From contig NZ_NEGZ01000003.1 of the NCBI RefSeq assembly GCF_002127585.1, positions 35,504 through 99,503 on the forward strand: a stretch of 64,000 nucleotides of DNA, written 5' to 3'. A model generated the notes under the pieces. It saw only the letters and a program-made list of their open reading frames with translations, was not told the DNA's origin and did not search any database. Both the position numbers and the translations under genes were made by a program. This DNA is from Janthinobacterium sp. GW458P. GTDB lineage: Bacteria; Pseudomonadota; Gammaproteobacteria; Burkholderiales; Burkholderiaceae_D. How positions within the stretch are numbered: the stretch's first letter is position 1; each line of letters begins with the position of its first letter. Of the stretch, positions 1 through 9,163 are shown one piece after another.

Positions 1-346
1 AAAATACCCGCCGTCAAAATGAAGGCGGCGAACAATAATTGGCGAAAAGAAAGTCGGGACAAGGTAGGCGCCTTCGGTTCAGTCTGGAGTGCAAAAGGCG
101 CATGGTACGCTAAGCCCCCATCCTGGGGCGCCGCCTGTCAGAAAATAGTCTATTTTGCAATATTGTTGCTTTTACGGCGAACAAGCAAGGCCCGGCGGCG
201 GCGCGCGAGTACTCCTAGTACAATAGGGAAAAACTTCACGCAGGCATCAAAGTGGCCCACGGCCCTCGCATTGCGCCACTTTGCCCCCACATGTGATGCA
301 GCCCCACCGACCATCCGAATCACCTACCGCAGAGATCCCATACCGC
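1..346. other. upstream non-coding region of the M16 protease gene
   Basis: I see no credible gene here. A -10-like TACAAT lies at 219-224 but has no recognisable -35 at the usual distance. The short open frames that cross it have no ribosome binding site and no recognisable product. It probably carries the promoter of the downstream protease and possibly the tail of an unseen upstream gene's non-coding region. Confidence 0.4.
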
Positions 347-3217
347 ATGAGCACATTTGAAAAAGTCAGCAGCAACTTCATTCCAGTCTTGCAGGCGACC
401 ATCGAGCAGTACGTCGACCCCGCAACGGGCATGCGCCATATCCACATGCATACCGAGCAGGCTGAAATGGTGTTCCTGGTGGCGTTTCCCACTGTGCCCG
501 AAGTGAGCGACGGACGCGCCCACATCCTCGAGCACCTGGCCTTGTGCGGCTCGGCCCGCTACCCGGTGCGCGACCCGTTCTTCTCGATGCTGCGCCGCTC
601 GACGGCCACCTTCATGAATGCGATGACCTATCCGGACCGCACCGTGTACCCGTTCGCCAGCACGGACCGCAAGGATTTCTTCAACCTGCTCGACGTGTAC
701 CTGGACGCCGCCTTCTTCCCGAATCTCGATTACCTGAATTTCCGCCAGGAAGGCTGGCGCCACGCCTTCGAAGGCGACAAGCTCGTGTACCAGGGCATCG
801 TCTTCAATGAAATGAAGGGCGCCTTCAACAGCCCCATGCGCGCATTGGACAGCGGCATCGCCAGCGCCTTGCTCAAGGGCACGACGTATGAAGTGGAATC
901 GGGCGGCGACCCGCTCGACATCCCCGCGCTGACGCATGCCATGCTGAAAGAATTCCACGCCAGCCACTACCACCCCTCGCAAGCCGTGATCATGACTTCC
1001 GGCAATATCGAGGCGTCGGCCGTGCAGGAACAGGTCGCCGAGCGCGTGCTGTCCAAGCTCAGCGGTTTCAGTCCGCGCCGCCTGCCGCAGCTGGCGCCCG
1101 CGTGGACGGCGCCGCAGGAAAATGTGGTGAAAATTCCGTCGCAGGAAGCGCGCGACGATGAATTCGGCCTGCAATTCGCCTGGCTGATGGGCGAGTCGAG
1201 CGATCCCGTCGCCTACTATCACGCGCATCTGCTGTCGCACGGCTTGCTCGGCGAATCGTCGGCGCCCGTCATGCGCGCCATGGAATCGGCCGGCTATGGC
1301 CGTCCATCGGACATGAATGGCCGCGACGCGGGCATCCGCCAGATGGTGTTCCACATCGGCATGGAAGGTTTAACCAAAGAACAGATCGCCGACGCGCACC
1401 AGCGCATCTGGACGGCGCTGGAAGAAACGGCGCAAGAGGGCATCCCGGCCGCCGTGCTGCACGCGGCCTTGCGCGATATCAAATACAGCCAGCGCGAAAT
1501 CAGCAGCGGCCGCATGCCGTATGGCCTGGGCCGTTTGCTGCACGCCTTGCCGCTGGCCATGTACGACGGCAACGTCATGGACGCCTTCGACAATGCGGCG
1601 ATTTTGGAAACGCTGGAACAACAGATCGAGGACCCGGCATTCTTCAAGCAGCTGGTGCGCGAGCTGATCGCCAACCCGACCCGTTTGACCACGCGCGTGG
1701 TGCCCGATGCCGCCTTCTTCACGGACCGCGCCGCGCAGGAAGACGCCACATTGGCGGCCCTGCAGGCGCAGCTGACGGATGCCGAGCGCGAGCACATCGT
1801 CGCCGAGTCCGCCGCGCTGGAAGCGCACCAGCAACTGCCGTCGAATTCGGAAGTGCTGCCGCGCATCCGCCCGGGCGACGTCAGCGCCTCGCCGCGTCCG
1901 GCGCTGCCGATTCCGCCCGCCGTCGACGGTGCCGTGGCGTTTTCCATCGCCTCGAACGGCATCAGCTACGCCAACGTGCTGTACGACGTGTCGGCCTTGC
2001 CGGAAGCGTCGTGGCCCTGGCTGCGCCTGTACACGGACCTGGCGCCGGAACTGGGCGTGGGCGACATGTCGTTCGACGACGCCAGCGCCTGGCGCCAGAG
2101 CATGGTGCCTTCGTTCCACATCGGCCTGGAAGCCATTCCCCGCCCGCAACAGGCAATGCGCGTGGAACTGTCGTTCTCGGCCAGCGGCTTGCGTGAAGAA
2201 CACGCGGCCATTGCCGCCGTGCTGTCGGCCTGGATCGCCAAGCCCCGCTTCGATGAAGAAGAGCGCCTGGCCTTCCTGATCGAAAGCCTGGTGCAGGACA
2301 AATTAAGCAGCCTGGCCGAATCGGGCAACCGCTACGCCATGCTGGCGTCGGCAGCGCCGCTGTCGCCGACGCGCCGCTTCGACGACATCGTCGGCGGCCC
2401 GGCCGCCTTGCCGTTCTACCACCGCTTGCAGCAGCTGAGCAAGACCTCGGCAGGCTTGCAGGAAATCGCGCGCGAGCTCGACACCCTGCACGCGCACATC
2501 ATCGCCCAGCCGCCGACCGTGCTGTGCGCGGGCCTGGAGCAGGATGGCATCACCCTGGCCCGTCTGCTGGACTTGCCTGCCGCCACCGCTGGCGCGGCCG
2601 CGCCTGTTGAAGTGGCAACGCCGGCAGCATTGCCGCTGGCCAATTCAGCCCTGCATGCAACGAGCCAGATCAACCATTGCTTCGTTTCCTGGGCCGTGCC
2701 CGGCGTGCACAATCCGGACGCCTCCGCCCTGGCCGTGGCCGCCGAACTGATGACCAACCAGGTGCTGCATACGGCCCTGCGCGAAAAAGGCGGCGCGTAT
2801 GGCGGCAGCGCCAGCTACGCGGCCGGCGCCGGCACGTTCACGCTCAGTTCCTACCGCGATCCGCGCCTGGCCGGCACGTTCGCCGACTTCGGCACGACGC
2901 TGGACCAGATCCTCGCCGGCGATTTCTCGCAAGAGCAGGTGGAAGAAGCCATCATCTGCGTCATCAAGGGCCTCGACAAGCCGCATTCGCCGTACGCGGA
3001 AGCGCTGACGGCGTGGAACATGCAGCAGCGGGGCACGACGGAAGCCGTGCGCCAGCAGTTCCGTACCGGCGTGCTCAATTGCACCCTGGCGCAGATCAAG
3101 GACGTGACGCGCACCTGGCTGAAAAACGGCCAGCAAAGCCGCGCCGCGTTTGCGGGCAACACGACGCAGGACCTGGCCGGGCTGGAGGTGGTCGATCTGC
3201 TGGCGCTGGCGTCCTAA
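347..3217 (+). CDS. M16 family zinc metallopeptidase (insulinase/presequence-protease type)
   Basis: The product is about 956 residues, the length of the single-chain M16C (presequence protease-like) enzymes, which degrade peptides inside a closed chamber made of two homologous halves. The inverted zinc motif HxxEH is visible as HILEH near residues 59-63 of the chosen start, followed by the expected conserved downstream segment. The C-terminal half carries the inactive M16 repeat, including a REKGGAYGGSASY-type segment typical of the family. I chose the ATG at 347 because the first 22 residues of the longer frame (from 281) look like non-conserved sequence and a purine-rich AGAGA lies a little upstream of 347. 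No signal peptide is evident, so it is probably cytoplasmic. It appears to be a single-gene unit; the next gene is convergent. The family assignment is firm, the physiological substrate is unknown. Confidence 0.9.
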   Translation: MSTFEKVSSNFIPVLQATIEQYVDPATGMRHIHMHTEQAEMVFLVAFPTVPEVSDGRAHILEHLALCGSARYPVRDPFFSMLRRSTATFMNAMTYPDRTVYPFASTDRKDFFNLLDVYLDAAFFPNLDYLNFRQEGWRHAFEGDKLVYQGIVFNEMKGAFNSPMRALDSGIASALLKGTTYEVESGGDPLDIPALTHAMLKEFHASHYHPSQAVIMTSGNIEASAVQEQVAERVLSKLSGFSPRRLPQLAPAWTAPQENVVKIPSQEARDDEFGLQFAWLMGESSDPVAYYHAHLLSHGLLGESSAPVMRAMESAGYGRPSDMNGRDAGIRQMVFHIGMEGLTKEQIADAHQRIWTALEETAQEGIPAAVLHAALRDIKYSQREISSGRMPYGLGRLLHALPLAMYDGNVMDAFDNAAILETLEQQIEDPAFFKQLVRELIANPTRLTTRVVPDAAFFTDRAAQEDATLAALQAQLTDAEREHIVAESAALEAHQQLPSNSEVLPRIRPGDVSASPRPALPIPPAVDGAVAFSIASNGISYANVLYDVSALPEASWPWLRLYTDLAPELGVGDMSFDDASAWRQSMVPSFHIGLEAIPRPQQAMRVELSFSASGLREEHAAIAAVLSAWIAKPRFDEEERLAFLIESLVQDKLSSLAESGNRYAMLASAAPLSPTRRFDDIVGGPAALPFYHRLQQLSKTSAGLQEIARELDTLHAHIIAQPPTVLCAGLEQDGITLARLLDLPAATAGAAAPVEVATPAALPLANSALHATSQINHCFVSWAVPGVHNPDASALAVAAELMTNQVLHTALREKGGAYGGSASYAAGAGTFTLSSYRDPRLAGTFADFGTTLDQILAGDFSQEQVEEAIICVIKGLDKPHSPYAEALTAWNMQQRGTTEAVRQQFRTGVLNCTLAQIKDVTRTWLKNGQQSRAAFAGNTTQDLAGLEVVDLLALAS

Positions 3218-3277
3218 GCTGGCCGGAGATGCCGGATTACGCGCGGCTTTGCCGCGCTAATCCGCCACCACCACCGA

Positions 3278-3682
3278 TCAGCCAGGTACGGCGCCCGGCT
3301 CCATGTACATCAATTCCCATTGATGTCCATCGGGGTCCTGGAAACTGTGGCCATACATGAAGCCGAAATCGATGGGCTCCTTGTAGATGCTGCCGCCCGC
3401 CTGGACGGCTTTGGCCACCAGCTCATCGACCTCGCCGCGGCTCTCGGCCGACAGGCACACGAGCACTTCCGTCGCCACCTTGGTGTCGCACAGCTGCTTG
3501 GGCGTGAACTGCTTGAATTTGTCGTGCGTCAATAACATGACGAAGATATCGTCGGTGACGATCATGCAGGTCGCTGTTTCATCGGTGAAATGGGCATTGA
3601 AACTGAAGCCCAGCGCCGTGAAGAACGCGACGGAACGCTCGAGCGACTGGACGGGCAGATTGACAAAGATTTTGCGGGCCAT
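3278..3682 (-). CDS. VOC superfamily (glyoxalase/bleomycin-resistance-like) protein
   Basis: This small protein of 134 residues has the vicinal-oxygen-chelate fold pattern: an N-terminal KIFVNLPVQSLERSVAFF strand-helix unit and a C-terminal DPDGHQWEL motif whose Glu is the usual metal ligand. Proteins of this type are PhnB/YaeR-like members, often annotated as glyoxalase or lactoylglutathione lyase without proven activity. Two adjacent ATG codons are possible. I prefer 3682 because the GGAG ribosome-binding sequence then sits about five bases upstream; 3685 leaves only two bases. It lies between two genes of other functions and I see no operon partner. The substrate cannot be told from sequence. 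Confidence 0.85.
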   Translation of the reverse strand: MARKIFVNLPVQSLERSVAFFTALGFSFNAHFTDETATCMIVTDDIFVMLLTHDKFKQFTPKQLCDTKVATEVLVCLSAESRGEVDELVAKAVQAGGSIYKEPIDFGFMYGHSFQDPDGHQWELMYMEPGAVPG

Positions 3683-3739
3683 CATGTCTCCTTGTGGGTC
3701 GTATGAGTATTTGCTGCCCGCCGATTCTACACCGGCTTT

Positions 3740-4627
3740 TTACCCGCCCGCGCGCCCCACGGTCTTCGGCGCATAGCCGAAATAGCGGCTGAAGGCGGCG
3801 CTGAAATTGGCCGGATGCCGATAACCGGTCTGCCAAGCTGCCTGCGCCACCTGGCAACCATTTTCCAGCAGTAACTTTGCCCGCCGCATGCGCAACGCCA
3901 GCAAGGTACGCTGGGGGCTGTCCCCATAGCGGTAGCGCCACCCCTGCTTGAGCTTGAACAAGCTCAGCCCCGCTTGCGCGCACAGGTAATCGAGCGTGAG
4001 TGCCTGCGCCATCTGCTCCTGCATCAGCGCGTGGACGCGCTCGAGCTTGATGATATCGGCGTCGGACCAGCGCGGCACGGCAAGCGGCGGCGGCTGCAAG
4101 CCCCGCAGCTGTTCCGCCAGGATACTGAGCACGCCGATATGCACGGCCAGCGGGTCCGCCGCGCGCAGCAGGGCGCGCGCGTGCTGGGCGACAGCTGCCG
4201 TGGTGGCCGCATGCGCCAGCTGGCGCGCGCCGCCATGGGGCAGCAGCGATGCCAGGCCCTGCGGCCAGTAGCGCGCCAGCGCGTGCTCGTCGACCAGCAC
4301 GCGCAATTGCGCCGCCCGCTGGTTCGCCTCGAAGCGGCGCTCGCCGCTGACGTGCTGGAACACCGTCATGGTCGTGTGGCCGCCCTGGAAACGCAGTTGT
4401 TCGCCATCGCGCGTGGCGTAGGCGGATGCGCCTTCCAGGCCGATGGTGATCACCATGCCGCCCCCGTCGTCATGCTGCGATGGCTCGACGAGCGCCAGGC
4501 GCGGGCGGTAATCGGAATGCACGAGCAGCACGCCCTGGTCGACCTGGCGCTGGTCGGCGCGGCACTCTTTCAACCCCGGGTCCAGCTGGCGCCGCACCCA
4601 GCCTGCCGCTGCCCTGTCCTGTTCCAT
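3740..4627 (-). CDS. AraC family transcriptional regulator, PchR-like
   Basis: The product is about 295 residues. The C-terminal third is a clear AraC/XylS double helix-turn-helix (ALTLDYLCAQAGLS, then VAQAAWQTGYRHPANFSAAFSRYFGYAPK). The N-terminal part resembles PchR-type regulators, which in pseudomonads sense ferric siderophores and activate siderophore biosynthesis and receptor genes. The ATG at 4627 leaves a five-base gap from the GGGAGGAG ribosome binding site; 4630 is the alternative. It diverges from a methyltransferase gene, and a Fur-box-like sequence sits in the shared upstream region, so iron control of both is likely. No siderophore synthesis or TonB-receptor gene is next to it, so the effector remains unknown. 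Confidence 0.88.
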   Translation of the reverse strand: MEQDRAAAGWVRRQLDPGLKECRADQRQVDQGVLLVHSDYRPRLALVEPSQHDDGGGMVITIGLEGASAYATRDGEQLRFQGGHTTMTVFQHVSGERRFEANQRAAQLRVLVDEHALARYWPQGLASLLPHGGARQLAHAATTAAVAQHARALLRAADPLAVHIGVLSILAEQLRGLQPPPLAVPRWSDADIIKLERVHALMQEQMAQALTLDYLCAQAGLSLFKLKQGWRYRYGDSPQRTLLALRMRRAKLLLENGCQVAQAAWQTGYRHPANFSAAFSRYFGYAPKTVGRAGG

Positions 4628-4696
4628 CATCGCTCCTCCCGTTTTCCCGCGCGCCGTCCCGCATACGAAAAACGCCGCCGCGCATACAAATGCAAA

Positions 4697-4711
4697 TGAT
4701 AATTATTCTCA
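4697..4711. promoter_or_regulatory. Fur box (7-1-7)
   Basis: The sequence TGATAAT-T-ATTCTCA matches the 7-1-7 Fur consensus TGATAATNATTATCA with one mismatch. It lies 70 bp upstream of the AraC gene start and 48 bp upstream of the methyltransferase start, so one bound Fur dimer could repress both divergent promoters when iron is abundant. Confidence 0.75.
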
Positions 4712-4758
4712 TTGTTGCATAAAATGACGCTGATGCCCACCTCGCCGAAAGGAAGATC

Positions 4759-5796
4759 ATGTCATGCAATCCGCAACACGCCCTGCAGCCGTACTGGGAC
4801 CTGGCCGTCGCCCCCGTGCAGGCGGACGGGCTGGCCGCCGCCCTGGAACTGGGCATACTCGATGTACTGACCGTGCCGCACACACCGGCGCAACTGGCCG
4901 AGGCCCTGTCGCTGCATGCGCCGCACACGGCCCTGCTGCTCGAATTGCTTTGGAGCATGCAGGTGCTGGAACGCGATGCGGCCGATGCGGATGCACAGCG
5001 CTACCGCTGCACGGCCGCCACCGTGCAGTATTTCTGCCGCGACTCCGTGGCCTTTTGCGGCGACGCCTGGCTGTACCGGCTGCACGCGCTGCGCCATTTC
5101 GCCACGCAATTGAACTCGCTCGTGCGCGACGGCGGCAAAGCGGCGCCGTACAGCACGGCCAATGGCGTCAACTGGGCCGCCGCCGCGCAGCAGCAGATCG
5201 GCCAGGAGCAGCGCGCCGTCACCATGCGCGCCGCGCTGTCCGTGATGGAGCGCGTCGCGCCGTTCGCGGCACGCGCTACGCCCTTGAACTTGCTGGACCT
5301 CGGCGGCGGCCCCGGCTGGGTTGCCATTGCGCTGGCGCAAGCCCACGCGGGCTTGCACGGCTGCGTTTTCGACTGGCCGGAAACGGTGGCCGTGGCGGCC
5401 GCGAACATTGCCCATGCGCAATTATCCGAGCGCCTGGAAACGTTGGGCGGCGACCTGGACAGCGACGATATCGGCGGCGATTACGACCTCGTCTGGTGCT
5501 CGTCCGTGCTGCATTTCGTGCCCGACATGGCGGGCGCCTTGCGCAAGATCCATGCGGCCTTGAAGCCCGGCGGCGTGTTCGTCTGCGTGCAGGCGGAAAT
5601 CGCCGCGACAGCGGGCGAGGCGGCGCGCGTGCTGCCGTATTACTTGCCGATGCGCATGCTGGGCCGCGCCGTCACGCGCCAGGGAGAACTGGCGCTGCTG
5701 CTGCGCGCGGCCGGATGGCGGCAGGTGGAACAATATGGCGCCAGCGACTTCCCCATGGCGCCCGTGCAAGTGCTGGTCGCCCGGCGGGACGCTTGA
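4759..5796 (+). CDS. SAM-dependent O-methyltransferase (acetylserotonin/hydroxyindole O-methyltransferase-like)
   Basis: The 345-residue protein has the two-part layout of this group. An N-terminal winged-helix dimerisation domain (about residues 10-90) is followed by a Rossmann-type methyltransferase domain with motif I as LLDLGGGPGWVAIAL near residues 180-195 and a later WCSSVLHFVPD segment. Small-molecule hydroxyl groups are the usual substrates. A strong AAGGAAG ribosome binding site precedes the ATG. Its promoter region holds a Fur box shared with a PchR-like AraC regulator. That context suggests a role under iron limitation, perhaps modifying a siderophore or pigment, but this is inference. 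No biosynthetic neighbours are present to identify the substrate. Confidence 0.82.
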   Translation: MSCNPQHALQPYWDLAVAPVQADGLAAALELGILDVLTVPHTPAQLAEALSLHAPHTALLLELLWSMQVLERDAADADAQRYRCTAATVQYFCRDSVAFCGDAWLYRLHALRHFATQLNSLVRDGGKAAPYSTANGVNWAAAAQQQIGQEQRAVTMRAALSVMERVAPFAARATPLNLLDLGGGPGWVAIALAQAHAGLHGCVFDWPETVAVAAANIAHAQLSERLETLGGDLDSDDIGGDYDLVWCSSVLHFVPDMAGALRKIHAALKPGGVFVCVQAEIAATAGEAARVLPYYLPMRMLGRAVTRQGELALLLRAAGWRQVEQYGASDFPMAPVQVLVARRDA

Positions 5797-6148
5797 GCTT
5801 TATCCAGGGCAACGGCCGCCAGCCAGGTCACTATCGACAAGCAAGCGGCGAGGCGCCGCCGTCGCGCGCCTCATGCTCGACAGCGGCGCGAGCTGTTGCA
5901 CGGCTTGCCACCTAATAATTGTCAATTATGCAGCAAATGCGCTAAGCTGTAGCTGCCGCGTATTGCAGTGAAACAACCCAGTTCGGCAGCGCAGCAAAAA
6001 ATACCAGCATGTCCAGTCGATTCACCATATGGCGGCCTCGCAATGCTGCCCATTTTGGGAATGGTAAACAACATCATTTCCATGGGAGCATGGCGGGCCC
6101 GATACTGATGTCAACCGCAGCAGCCGCTGCCTCCACGAGGAATTCATC
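5797..6148. other. intergenic region upstream of the SDR gene
   Basis: This 352-bp gap contains no gene that I can support. Its one notable element is the 13-bp palindrome with overlapping promoter-like hexamers at 5916-5948, listed separately. The last bases (CACGAGGAATTCATC) supply the GAGGA ribosome binding site of the SDR gene. Confidence 0.5.
5916..5948 (+). promoter_or_regulatory. candidate promoter with overlapping LysR-type palindrome
   Basis: TTGTCA (5919-5924) and TAAGCT (5943-5948) are separated by 18 bp and could be a sigma-70 promoter for the SDR gene, with a long leader of about 200 bases. The -35 is embedded in TAATTG-T-CAATTA (5916-5928), a perfect 13-bp palindrome of the T-N11-A form bound by LysR-type regulators. 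Confidence 0.35.
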
Positions 6149-6901
6149 ATGAGTCAAAATATCGCAGGAAAAGTCGTCGTCATCACCGGTGCCAGCAGCG
6201 GCCTGGGCGAAGCCACCGCGCGCCACCTGGCCTCACTGGGCGCTTCCGTCGTGCTCGGCGCGCGCCGCATGGACTTGCTCACCGCCATCGCTGAAGAAAT
6301 CACGGCCGCCGGCGGCCTGGCCGCCGTTGCCCTGACCGACGTCACAGTGCCTGCCGACGTCAAGAATCTGATCGATACGGCCCTGGCCGTGTTCGGCAAG
6401 GTCGACGTGATGATCAACAATGCGGGGCTGATGGCCATCGCACCGATGAGCGCCTTGCAAGTCGACGAGTGGAACAACATGATCGATATCAACATCAAAG
6501 GCGTGCTGAACGGCATCGCCGCCGTCCTGCCGCATTTCCAGGCGCAAAACAGCGGCCACTTCATCAATATTTCGTCGGTGGCGGGGCTCAAAGTCTTCAG
6601 CCCCGGCGGCACCGTCTACAGCGGCACCAAGTTTGCCGTCAGCGCCATTTCGGAAGGTTTGCGCCACGAGCTGGCGGCCAGCGGCGGCACCATCCGCACC
6701 ACCGTCATTGCGCCGGGCGCCGTGGACACGGAATTGAGCCAGGGCAGCAGCCACGCCGAGAGCGCCAAGGCCGTCAAGGAGTTCTACCAGATCGCCATTT
6801 CCGCCGGCTCGGTGGCGCGCGCCATCGCGTATGCGATCGAGCAGCCGGCCGACGTGGATATCAATGAAATCGTGCTGCGCCCCACGGCACAGGCGTTTTA
6901 A
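6149..6901 (+). CDS. short-chain dehydrogenase/reductase (SDR)
   Basis: This classical SDR of 250 residues has the NAD(P)-binding TGASSGLGEA motif near residues 14-23, the NNAG motif near 90 and the catalytic S/YxxxK set (ISSVAG, then YSGTK). An Arg-rich GARRMD segment after the second strand suggests NADP(H) preference. It resembles the YdfG/serine-dehydrogenase-like subgroup annotated as oxidoreductases of unknown substrate. GAGGA upstream of the ATG supports the start. Its 3' end overlaps that of the convergent LysR gene by four bases. The LysR gene and the MFS gene beyond it may belong to the same functional unit, but nothing fixes the substrate. Confidence 0.9.
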   Translation: MSQNIAGKVVVITGASSGLGEATARHLASLGASVVLGARRMDLLTAIAEEITAAGGLAAVALTDVTVPADVKNLIDTALAVFGKVDVMINNAGLMAIAPMSALQVDEWNNMIDINIKGVLNGIAAVLPHFQAQNSGHFINISSVAGLKVFSPGGTVYSGTKFAVSAISEGLRHELAASGGTIRTTVIAPGAVDTELSQGSSHAESAKAVKEFYQIAISAGSVARAIAYAIEQPADVDINEIVLRPTAQAF

Positions 6902-7794
6902 GGCCCAGCCTGCAGTGCCGCGATGAGCAGGGCCGCCAGGCGCTCGACTGGCGGCCCGGGCACGCTGGAGGCCTGCAGCAATTCCAGCGACAGCGCGGGC
7001 AGGGCGGGCAAGCCCGCCGCCACGTGGTCGAGCACGCGCACGGACGGCGGCAAGCCCAGGCTGGTGCGCACCGTCACCCCGAGCCCTGCGGCGGCCGCGG
7101 CCCACAGTCCCGCCAGGCTGGGACTGGTAAACGCGATGCGCCAGGCGATGCCGGCCTGGTCCAGCGCCTGCGTGGCGCAGCGCTGGAACAGGCATTCGCG
7201 GTCGAACATGATCAGGGGCAAGGCTTCGCCCGACTCGGGCTGCCACGCCAGGCTGGACGAGGCGATCCAGCGCATGGCCGGTTCGGCGATGCGCTGACGC
7301 TGCTGCGGCGGATAGGCCGCCACGTCGGCGATGCACGCGCCGCCCCACAGCAGGGCCAGGTCCAGCTGGCCCATGGTGAGCCGGTCCATCAGTTCCGTGT
7401 TGCGCGCCACATGCGCCTCGATGCGCACTTTCGGATGCGCGCGCGCAAAGCGCCCCAGCACCTCGGGCAGCAAGGCTTCGCCGAAATCCTCCTGCAGGCC
7501 GAGCTTGATCCAGCCGTCCAGTTCCACGCCGCGCAAGGCGACGGCCGCCTCGTCGTTCAGTTCCAGCAGGCGGCGCGCATAGCCGAGCAAGACTTCGCCG
7601 GCCGGCGTCAGCGCCAGGCCCCGGCCATCCTTGCGGAACAGGGGCAGGCCCGCCTGCTCCTCGAGTTTTTTCAGCTGCGCGCTGACGGCCGAGGTGGAGC
7701 GGCCCACCTTGTCGGCCGCGCGGGCAAAGCTGCCCAGCTCGATGCCGGCCACATAGCTGCGCAGGAAGGCGATGTCGAAATTGAGCTGATGCAT
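6898..7794 (-). CDS. LysR family transcriptional regulator
   Basis: The product is 298 residues, the standard LysR length, with an N-terminal winged helix-turn-helix (FLRSYVAGIELGSFARAADKVGRSTSAVSAQLKKLEE) and a periplasmic-binding-protein-like effector domain. The gene diverges from an MFS transporter with about 110 bp between the starts. That gap contains a perfect TCTGA-TAT-TCAGA palindrome, the usual arrangement for a LysR regulator controlling its divergent neighbour. It also runs convergently into the SDR gene. The likely target is the transporter; the effector is unknown. Confidence 0.9.
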   Translation of the reverse strand: MHQLNFDIAFLRSYVAGIELGSFARAADKVGRSTSAVSAQLKKLEEQAGLPLFRKDGRGLALTPAGEVLLGYARRLLELNDEAAVALRGVELDGWIKLGLQEDFGEALLPEVLGRFARAHPKVRIEAHVARNTELMDRLTMGQLDLALLWGGACIADVAAYPPQQRQRIAEPAMRWIASSSLAWQPESGEALPLIMFDRECLFQRCATQALDQAGIAWRIAFTSPSLAGLWAAAAAGLGVTVRTSLGLPPSVRVLDHVAAGLPALPALSLELLQASSVPGPPVERLAALLIAALQAGP

Positions 7795-7842
7795 GGCGTG
7801 ACGGCAATCGTCCTGTTTTATGGGATGGTATAGCGTAAATTA

Positions 7843-7855
7843 TCTGATATTCAGA
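7843..7855. promoter_or_regulatory. LysR-type operator candidate
   Basis: TCTGA-TAT-TCAGA is a perfect 13-bp palindrome with the T-N11-A pattern of LysR binding sites. It lies between the divergent LysR and MFS genes, 49 bp upstream of the regulator start and 52 bp upstream of the preferred transporter start. Confidence 0.55.
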
Positions 7856-7906
7856 ATGATCGTAGCGCGCCACACTGCCTGGGTCAACCACTTTCCTGTC
7901 CCTGCC

Positions 7907-9163
7907 ATGCGCACCAGCTGCCCTGCCGTCCCTGTCCCCATCACCGCGCCCTCGTTGAGCGCCTCGCACCGCTGGAAAGTACTGGCCGTCGGCGTGGCGG
8001 CCAACGCCAGCTTTTCCGCCGCCGCCAACGGCATGCCCACGACGGCCGTCTGGCTGCGCAGCGGCTATCACCTGAGCAATACGGAACTGGGGGTGGCGCT
8101 GGGCGCCATGGGCCTGGGCGTGGCGCTGACTGAATTGCCATGGGGCATGGCGACCGACCGCTGGGGCGACCGCCCCGTGCTGCTGACGGGCTTGCTGGGC
8201 ACCATGCTGGCCTTGCTGGCCCTGCTGTTGTGGATCACGCCCGCTGACGGGTCCGTGCCGCCGTTGTGGGCGCTGGCGGCCGGGCTGGCGGCAGTCGGCG
8301 TGCTGGGCGGCAGCGTGAACGGCGCCAGCGGCCGCGCCGTGATGCGCTGGTTCGGCGCTGGCGAACGGGGTTTCGCCATGAGCATCCGCCAGACGGCCGT
8401 GCCGCTCGGCGGCGGCCTCGGCGCGCTCATCCTGCCCAGCCTGGCGTCGCGCCATGGCTTCATGCCCGTCTTCGGCGCCCTGGCCCTCGTATGCGCGCTG
8501 TCGGCGTTTTTGACGTGGCGCTGGATGCATGAGCCCGATTCCGCTGCCGAGGCCGCCACGGGGCCGCACAACGCGTCGCAAGGCCTGTCTGGTGTCAAGC
8601 CGCCGCCGCTGCGCAATCGACAGGTCTGGCGCATGGTGGCCGCCATCGGCTTGCTGTGCGTGCCGCAGTTTGCCGTACTCAGCTATGCCACCGTCTTCCT
8701 GCACGACCATGGCCGCCTGGGCCTGGCGGCCATCACGGCCGTGATGGTGGCCCTGCAAATGGGCGCCATGGTGATGCGCATCTGGAGCGGGCGCCATACG
8801 GACCGCCGCGCCAACCGGCCCGCTTATCTGCGCGGCTCGGCCCTGGTGGCGCTGGCCGCGTTCATCTTGCTGGGATGCATCGCCTGGCTGGAGGCGCCGG
8901 GCTGGCTGCTGATGGCCGCCGTGGTGCTCGCCGGCATCGCCGTGTCCGCCTGGCATGGCGTGGCCTACACGGAGCTGGCCACGGAAGCGGGCGGCGCCAG
9001 CGCGGGCACGGCCCTGGGCATGGCGAACACGGCCGTCTACGTGGGGCTGTTCCTCACGCCCGTCACGCTGCCGCACCTGCTGGCGGCCAGCAGCTGGGCC
9101 GTCGTATGGTGGACGGCGGGGCTGGTGGCGCTGGCCGCCCGGCCCCTGTTTCCCAAGCCTTAA
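7907..9163 (+). CDS. MFS transporter, 12-TM type
   Basis: From the ATG at 7907 the protein is 418 residues with about twelve hydrophobic segments. It has the MFS loop 2-3 signature-like MATDRWGDRPVLL and a second-half counterpart IWSGRHTDRRANRP. It resembles the CynX/NimT and YbjJ-like carriers. The frame stays open to 7820, but those extra 29 residues overlap the putative LysR operator and are not hydrophobic. No strong ribosome binding site is visible for either start, so the N-terminus is uncertain. Regulation by the divergent LysR protein is likely. The gene ends four bases inside the convergent HTH regulator gene. The substrate is unknown. Confidence 0.87.
   Translation: MRTSCPAVPVPITAPSLSASHRWKVLAVGVAANASFSAAANGMPTTAVWLRSGYHLSNTELGVALGAMGLGVALTELPWGMATDRWGDRPVLLTGLLGTMLALLALLLWITPADGSVPPLWALAAGLAAVGVLGGSVNGASGRAVMRWFGAGERGFAMSIRQTAVPLGGGLGALILPSLASRHGFMPVFGALALVCALSAFLTWRWMHEPDSAAEAATGPHNASQGLSGVKPPPLRNRQVWRMVAAIGLLCVPQFAVLSYATVFLHDHGRLGLAAITAVMVALQMGAMVMRIWSGRHTDRRANRPAYLRGSALVALAAFILLGCIAWLEAPGWLLMAAVVLAGIAVSAWHGVAYTELATEAGGASAGTALGMANTAVYVGLFLTPVTLPHLLAASSWAVVWWTAGLVALAARPLFPKP

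Noticed and set aside
19-360. 113-codon open frame at the window start
   Set aside because: It has no ribosome binding site, low-complexity basic sequence and overlap with the start of the protease gene.
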